NCBI RefSeq assembly: GCF_017086405.1
Contig: NZ_CP070973.1
Span: 744,001 to 808,000, forward strand
DNA: 64,000 bases
Direction: 5' to 3'
From: Mycobacterium gordonae
GTDB lineage: Bacteria; Actinomycetota; Actinomycetes; Mycobacteriales; Mycobacteriaceae
In this document: positions 60,394 through 64,000 of the stretch, piece after piece
How positions within the stretch are numbered: the first letter of the stretch is position 1
How the letters are laid out: every line of letters begins with the position of its first letter
Notes under the pieces: generated by a model
The model's input: the letters and a program-made list of their open reading frames with translations, nothing else
Told to the model about the DNA's origin: nothing
The model's database searches: none
Position numbers and translations under genes: made by a program

Positions 60394-62079
60394 TTGGACG
60401 TCGTACTCGGGGTTTCGATGGCACCTTCGGCGGTACGCCTGGCGTTGGTCGAGGGTGAGGACGCCGACGGCGTAATCATCGACGAAGACGGCTTCCGCAT
60501 GACCGACGACACAGCCGCCACCTACGCGCCCGGGCGCGTGCTGGAGGCCATCCTGGGCACCCGCGAAGGCGCCTGCGACGCGGGACTTCGGCTGTCCTCC
60601 ATTGGAGTTAGCTGGACAGATTCGGCACAGGCGGCCGCCCTGCGCGACGCCCTGGCCGCCCACAAAGTCGAGAACGTGATGCTGGTGTCGGCCTTCCTGG
60701 CGGCGGTTGCGATGGGGCAGTCCGTCGGCGTCGCCGTGGGTTACGAGCGGACGGGCGTTCTGTTCGTCGAGCCGGACAGCGCCACCCTCGCTGTGGTGGA
60801 TACCCGGGATGGCTCGTTGTGCGACGTGCGACGCCAATTTCTGGCCGAAGACGACGATGCCGCGGTAGCCGAATTGGCGCAGCTGTTGTCGACCGCGGAG
60901 ACGTTGCGAGCCCGCCCGGACGGCATCTACGTGGTCGGTTCGGGCGTCGACGTGCCGATGATCAAGCCCGCGCTGGATGCGGCGACGACGCTGAGGGTCA
61001 GTGTGCCCGAGGAGCCGGACATGGCGCTGGCCCGCGGTGCGGCGCTGGCATCAGGCAGTTCTCCGTTGTTCGCGGCGACCACCGCCGCCCTGGCCTATGC
61101 GCAAGTCGGCGAAGAGCTTCCCGAAGCCCATGAGTTCGACGATGGCGACATCTCCGAGGGCGAGCCGGCCAAGCGACGGCCCGCGTTGCTGCTCGGCAGC
61201 GGTGTGGCGGTGGTCGCCTGCGCGGCAGCCATTGCGCTGGAAGTGGCGCTGGCGATCACCATCCGCCCGACCGTCGCCCTGCAGCCTAGGCCGAGCGAGA
61301 ACCACTTCGTCGCCCCGATGCAGCCACCGGCCGCCGCGCCGCCAGAGGTTGCCGCGCCCCAGCACAAGATCGACCTGCCGGCTGCGCCGCGAGTCGAAAT
61401 TCCGCAACGGCCGGCGCCGGCGGCTGCGGCGCCGGTAGCGCCAGCACAGGCTGCGCCCGCGATCCCGGCACCGGCAGCACCGGCTCTGCCCGCGCCGGCT
61501 CTGCCCGCTCCTCGGGTACAAGACCCCGTTGTCGTTCCGCCGGTGATCCCCATCCTGGTGCCGCCCATCCAGGTTCCTCGCCAGCAACCCCAGCTACCCG
61601 CTCCGCGCGCGCCGATTCCGGCGTCACCGCCGCGTGTGCAGAATCCCGTCCCGCAGGCGCCGGTAATCCAGATTCCGCAGGCGCCGGTCATTCAGGTCCC
61701 GAAGGCGCCGGTGCCCAACCCGGGCCGGGGTCCCGTTGGTGGTGGGGGCCCCGGTGGACGCGGCCCGTTCGGTGGTGGTCCCGGAGCGCAGGGGCCGTTC
61801 GGCGGGGGTGGCGGACCTGGCAACCAAGGGCCGTTCGGCGGCGGTGGTCCCGGCGGGCGTGGGCCTTTCGGCGGTGGACCCGGTGGTCACGGTCCGTTCG
61901 GAGGCGGCGGCGGACCGGGTGGGCGCGGGCCTTTCGGCGGTGGACCCGGTGGTCACGGTCCGTTCGGAGGCGGCGGCGGACCCGGCGGACATGGACCGTT
62001 CGGTGGCGGTGGCCACGGCGGCTTCGGTGGCGGTGGTCACGGCGGCGGCTTCGGCGGAGGCGGCGGCGGGCACAAGTAG
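60394..62079 (+). CDS. DUF7159 / Rv0312-like membrane protein, Pro- then Gly-rich tail
   Basis: About 561 residues. TTG 60394 follows GGGAGGGG and gives LDVVLGVSMAPSAVRLALV. Conserved N-domain to about 235, ending PEEPDMALARGAALASG; one membrane helix near 265-292 (VAVVACAAAIALEVALAITI); then a Pro/Ala-rich segment and a Gly-rich end built of GPFGGG/GPGGHGPFGGG repeats. It follows dcd by 88 bp and precedes a paralogue, separating dcd from udgA, which are neighbours in M. tuberculosis. Confidence 0.75.
   Translation: MDVVLGVSMAPSAVRLALVEGEDADGVIIDEDGFRMTDDTAATYAPGRVLEAILGTREGACDAGLRLSSIGVSWTDSAQAAALRDALAAHKVENVMLVSAFLAAVAMGQSVGVAVGYERTGVLFVEPDSATLAVVDTRDGSLCDVRRQFLAEDDDAAVAELAQLLSTAETLRARPDGIYVVGSGVDVPMIKPALDAATTLRVSVPEEPDMALARGAALASGSSPLFAATTAALAYAQVGEELPEAHEFDDGDISEGEPAKRRPALLLGSGVAVVACAAAIALEVALAITIRPTVALQPRPSENHFVAPMQPPAAAPPEVAAPQHKIDLPAAPRVEIPQRPAPAAAAPVAPAQAAPAIPAPAAPALPAPALPAPRVQDPVVVPPVIPILVPPIQVPRQQPQLPAPRAPIPASPPRVQNPVPQAPVIQIPQAPVIQVPKAPVPNPGRGPVGGGGPGGRGPFGGGPGAQGPFGGGGGPGNQGPFGGGGPGGRGPFGGGPGGHGPFGGGGGPGGRGPFGGGPGGHGPFGGGGGPGGHGPFGGGGHGGFGGGGHGGGFGGGGGGHK
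61738..62030 (+). repeat. Gly-rich coding repeats (GPFGGG units)
   Basis: Tandem 18- to 60-bp units encode GPFGGG with GGPGGH or GGPGGR spacers; a 60-bp block is nearly identical at about 61860-61920 and 61920-61980. Located in the tail of the DUF7159 protein. Confidence 0.75.
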
Positions 62080-62198
62080 CCCGGCCCGGCGTTTGTGAGT
62101 TTGTCCTACAAAGGAAACTCAAATGGGTACGAATCCGGTGCGCGGGTACCGTTATAGAACACGGGTTGGGGAATCCGCACAGTCTATTTGGGGGAGCT

Positions 62199-63623
62199 TT
62201 GGACACCGTACTCGGCGTGTCGATGGCACCGACCGCGGTTCGGATGGTGCTGGTCGAAGGCGAAAACGGCGATGGCGCGCTGGTCGACGAAGACAGCATC
62301 GATGTCAAGGCGGAGGATGCGCCCACGTTCAACGCGGCCGATCAGGTCATCTCGGCGATTCTCGGGACCCGTGAAGGGGCCGCCGAGGGCGGCTACCAGC
62401 TGGCCTCGACGGGCGTGACCTGGCGCGACCCCGCCCAAGCGGCGGAATTGCGCGACGCGCTGGCCAGCCGCAAGATCGAGAACGTCATGCTGGTCTCGGC
62501 TTTCCTGGCCGCGGCGGCCCTGGCGCATTCCGTCGGCAACGAAACCAACTACGCCCAGACGGCGCTGCTGCTCATCGAGCCCGACACCGCGACGCTGGCC
62601 GTGGTGAACAGCGCCGACGGATCGGTCGCCGACATCCAAACCCAGCAGCTTCCCGCGGATGACGACGCCGCCGTGGCGCGGCTGGCGGAGATGGTCGCCA
62701 CGGCCGAGACGCTGCAGACCCATCCCGACGCCGTCTTCATCGTCGGCTCGGGCGTCGACGTGCCGATGATCAAGCCTGCCCTCGAGGCCGCGACCACCCT
62801 GCCGGTGACGCTGCCCGAAGAACCCGAGACCGCTCTAGCCTGGGGCGCGGCGCTGGCGTCGGCGAACACCCCGCTGTTGTCCGCATCGACCGCGGCCCGC
62901 GCCTACGCCCAGGATCCGGGCACCGGGGCTTACGAGCCGTTCGTGCTGAACCCTGCGTACTTCGATAACGCGAACGCAGCAGACGGCGCGCTGGCCTACA
63001 GCGCCGTCGATGCCGATCATGAAGAGCCGAAAACAGAGGGTCGCCGGCCATTGGGGTTGCTCGGCGGCGCGTTGCTGTCGATCTTCGTGGTCGGGGTGGC
63101 GTCGCTTGTCGTAGCGCTGGCCGTCAGCATCCGGAGCACGTCGAGCACCCGGCCCGATCCCGGTCAAGCGCTCGTCGTGCCCACTCCCGCGCCCCAGGCC
63201 CCCGCGCCGACCCCCCAGGCTCCGGCGCCCGTGCCCGAGCAGGCTCCCGCGCCGACACCGCAGGCTCCCGCCCCGGTGCCCGAGCAGGCTCCGGCGCCGC
63301 AGCAGGCTCCACAAGCACCCGTCCAGGTGCCGCAGGCGCCAGCGCCGGCGCCGGCCCCCCAGGCTCCGGCCCCTGCTCCGGCCGCACCCGCCCCCGTGCC
63401 GGTGCCGGTACCCGTTCCGGTGCCGCAGTTACCGCAGATCTTCACCCCGCAGTTCCCGCTCGGTCCGGGCGGCGGCGGCGGCCGCGGCGGCGACGACCGC
63501 GGACCGGGTGCCGGTAAAGGCCCGGGTCCTAAGTTGCCCGGCGGTGGCGGCCCCGGTAAAGGCGGCAAGGGCGGCAAAGGCGGCCGGGGCGGGTTCAATA
63601 TCCCCGGTATCCCAGGCTTCTGA
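62199..63623 (+). CDS. DUF7159 / Rv0312-like membrane protein, Pro/Ala/Gln-rich tail
   Basis: About 474 residues. TTG 62199 has GGGGGAG upstream and gives LDTVLGVSMAPTAVRMVLVE. N-domain to about 230 with VGSGVDVPMIKPALEAATTL and PEEPETALAWGAALASA; one membrane helix near 283-311; then QAPAPTPQAPAPVPEQ-type repeats and a short Gly/Lys-rich end (GPGKGGKGGKGGRGG). Tandem paralogue of the preceding gene. Confidence 0.75.
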   Translation: MDTVLGVSMAPTAVRMVLVEGENGDGALVDEDSIDVKAEDAPTFNAADQVISAILGTREGAAEGGYQLASTGVTWRDPAQAAELRDALASRKIENVMLVSAFLAAAALAHSVGNETNYAQTALLLIEPDTATLAVVNSADGSVADIQTQQLPADDDAAVARLAEMVATAETLQTHPDAVFIVGSGVDVPMIKPALEAATTLPVTLPEEPETALAWGAALASANTPLLSASTAARAYAQDPGTGAYEPFVLNPAYFDNANAADGALAYSAVDADHEEPKTEGRRPLGLLGGALLSIFVVGVASLVVALAVSIRSTSSTRPDPGQALVVPTPAPQAPAPTPQAPAPVPEQAPAPTPQAPAPVPEQAPAPQQAPQAPVQVPQAPAPAPAPQAPAPAPAAPAPVPVPVPVPVPQLPQIFTPQFPLGPGGGGGRGGDDRGPGAGKGPGPKLPGGGGPGKGGKGGKGGRGGFNIPGIPGF

Positions 63624-63699
63624 TTTCGCCGGGTAGCTGTCATCTGCCGTTCAGCGTCGCGATGCGGCCCGCTCATCGCGGGCACCTACACACGGTGGT

Positions 63700-64000
63700 A
63701 TGCGATGCACCGTTTTCGGCACCGGTTACCTCGGTGCCACCCACGCGGTCGGAATGGCAGAGCTGGGACACGAGGTCGTCGGGGTTGACATCGACCCGGG
63801 TAAGGTTGCCAAGCTCGCTGGTGGCGACATTCCCTTCTACGAACCTGGCTTGCGAAAGCTGTTGACTGCCAACCTGGCTGCGGGGCGGTTGCACTTCACG
63901 ACCGACTATGACATGGCGGCCGAATTCGCCGACGTCCATTTCCTCGGCGTCGGCACGCCGCAGAAGAAGGGTGAGTACGGCGCCGACATTCGACACGTGC
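63700..64000 (+). CDS. udgA: UDP-glucose 6-dehydrogenase, N-terminal part
   Basis: ATG 63700 opens MRCTVFGTGYLGATHAVGMA, a Rossmann NAD motif, followed by HEVVGVDIDPGKVAKLAGGD, FYEPGLRKLL and FLGVGTPQKKGEYGAD. These match UDP-glucose/GDP-mannose dehydrogenases. The gene runs off the right edge after 100 codons, so the catalytic Cys is not visible. M. tuberculosis Rv0322 (udgA) follows dcd directly; here two DUF7159 genes intervene. Confidence 0.88.
   Translation, partial: MRCTVFGTGYLGATHAVGMAELGHEVVGVDIDPGKVAKLAGGDIPFYEPGLRKLLTANLAAGRLHFTTDYDMAAEFADVHFLGVGTPQKKGEYGADIRHV

Overview
This window is from a mycobacterium, most likely a nontuberculous species. It is GC-rich, encodes a PE-PGRS protein, a cyclopropane/methoxy-mycolic acid synthase, two MmpL-type RND transporters, a cutinase-family protein and mycobacterial DUF7159 (Rv0312-like) proteins. 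It ends in a block resembling M. tuberculosis Rv0320-dcd-udgA (Rv0320-Rv0322), and the partial GH16 glucanase at the left edge resembles Rv0315. From memory of the H37Rv map, only a few genes lie between those anchors there; here about 58 kb does.

Layout. (1) 1-2.5 kb: GH16 tail, small exported protein, small conserved protein, PAP2/lipid-kinase fusion. (2) 2.5-6.1 kb: overlapping minus-strand operon of AraC regulator, polyol dehydrogenase and xylulokinase (polyol to xylulose-5-phosphate). (3) 6.1-17.9 kb: methyltransferase, lipoprotein, mycolate cyclopropane synthase family enzyme, MMPL transporter with a C-terminal FHA domain, TauD relic, AbrB-type membrane protein, TetR plus S9 peptidase unit with twin operators, hydrolase, cutinase. 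(4) 18-22.8 kb: DUF7159 membrane protein, SUMF1-fold protein, ferritin-like diiron protein. (5) 22.9-29.3 kb: BVMO-esterase fusion and mtnA (minus), adhE (plus). (6) 29.3-34 kb: minus-strand cluster of cytochrome-b5 desaturase, type III polyketide synthase and cyclic-peptide-type ABC exporter, which looks like a small lipid or polyketide biosynthetic locus.

(7) 34.2-58.4 kb is an accretion zone next to tRNA-Gly(CCC). The tRNA is at 58330-58400. An exact 45-bp copy of its 3' half lies at 42670-42714, and together these bound an approximately 15.6-kb actinomycete integrative and conjugative element (AICE). Its right part has a GntR-P-loop kinase fusion, a small unknown protein, a TraSA/FtsK-type translocase, a RepSA-type HUH initiator, an excisionase and a tyrosine integrase. 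Its left cargo has a D-2-hydroxyacid dehydrogenase, three TetR regulators and an MmpL transporter with repeated operators. Degenerate copies of the same att core lie further left (41052, 37523, possibly 34221). They separate a Ser/Thr kinase with a decayed partial duplicate, a frameshifted PE-PGRS gene, and an EEP phosphatase/DUF456 pair, which suggests repeated insertion and decay at one tRNA.

(8) 58.4-64 kb: decayed SRPBCC gene, Rv0320-like exported protein, dcd, two tandem DUF7159 genes and the start of udgA. All functional assignments come from reading motifs and recalling families; no database search was run.
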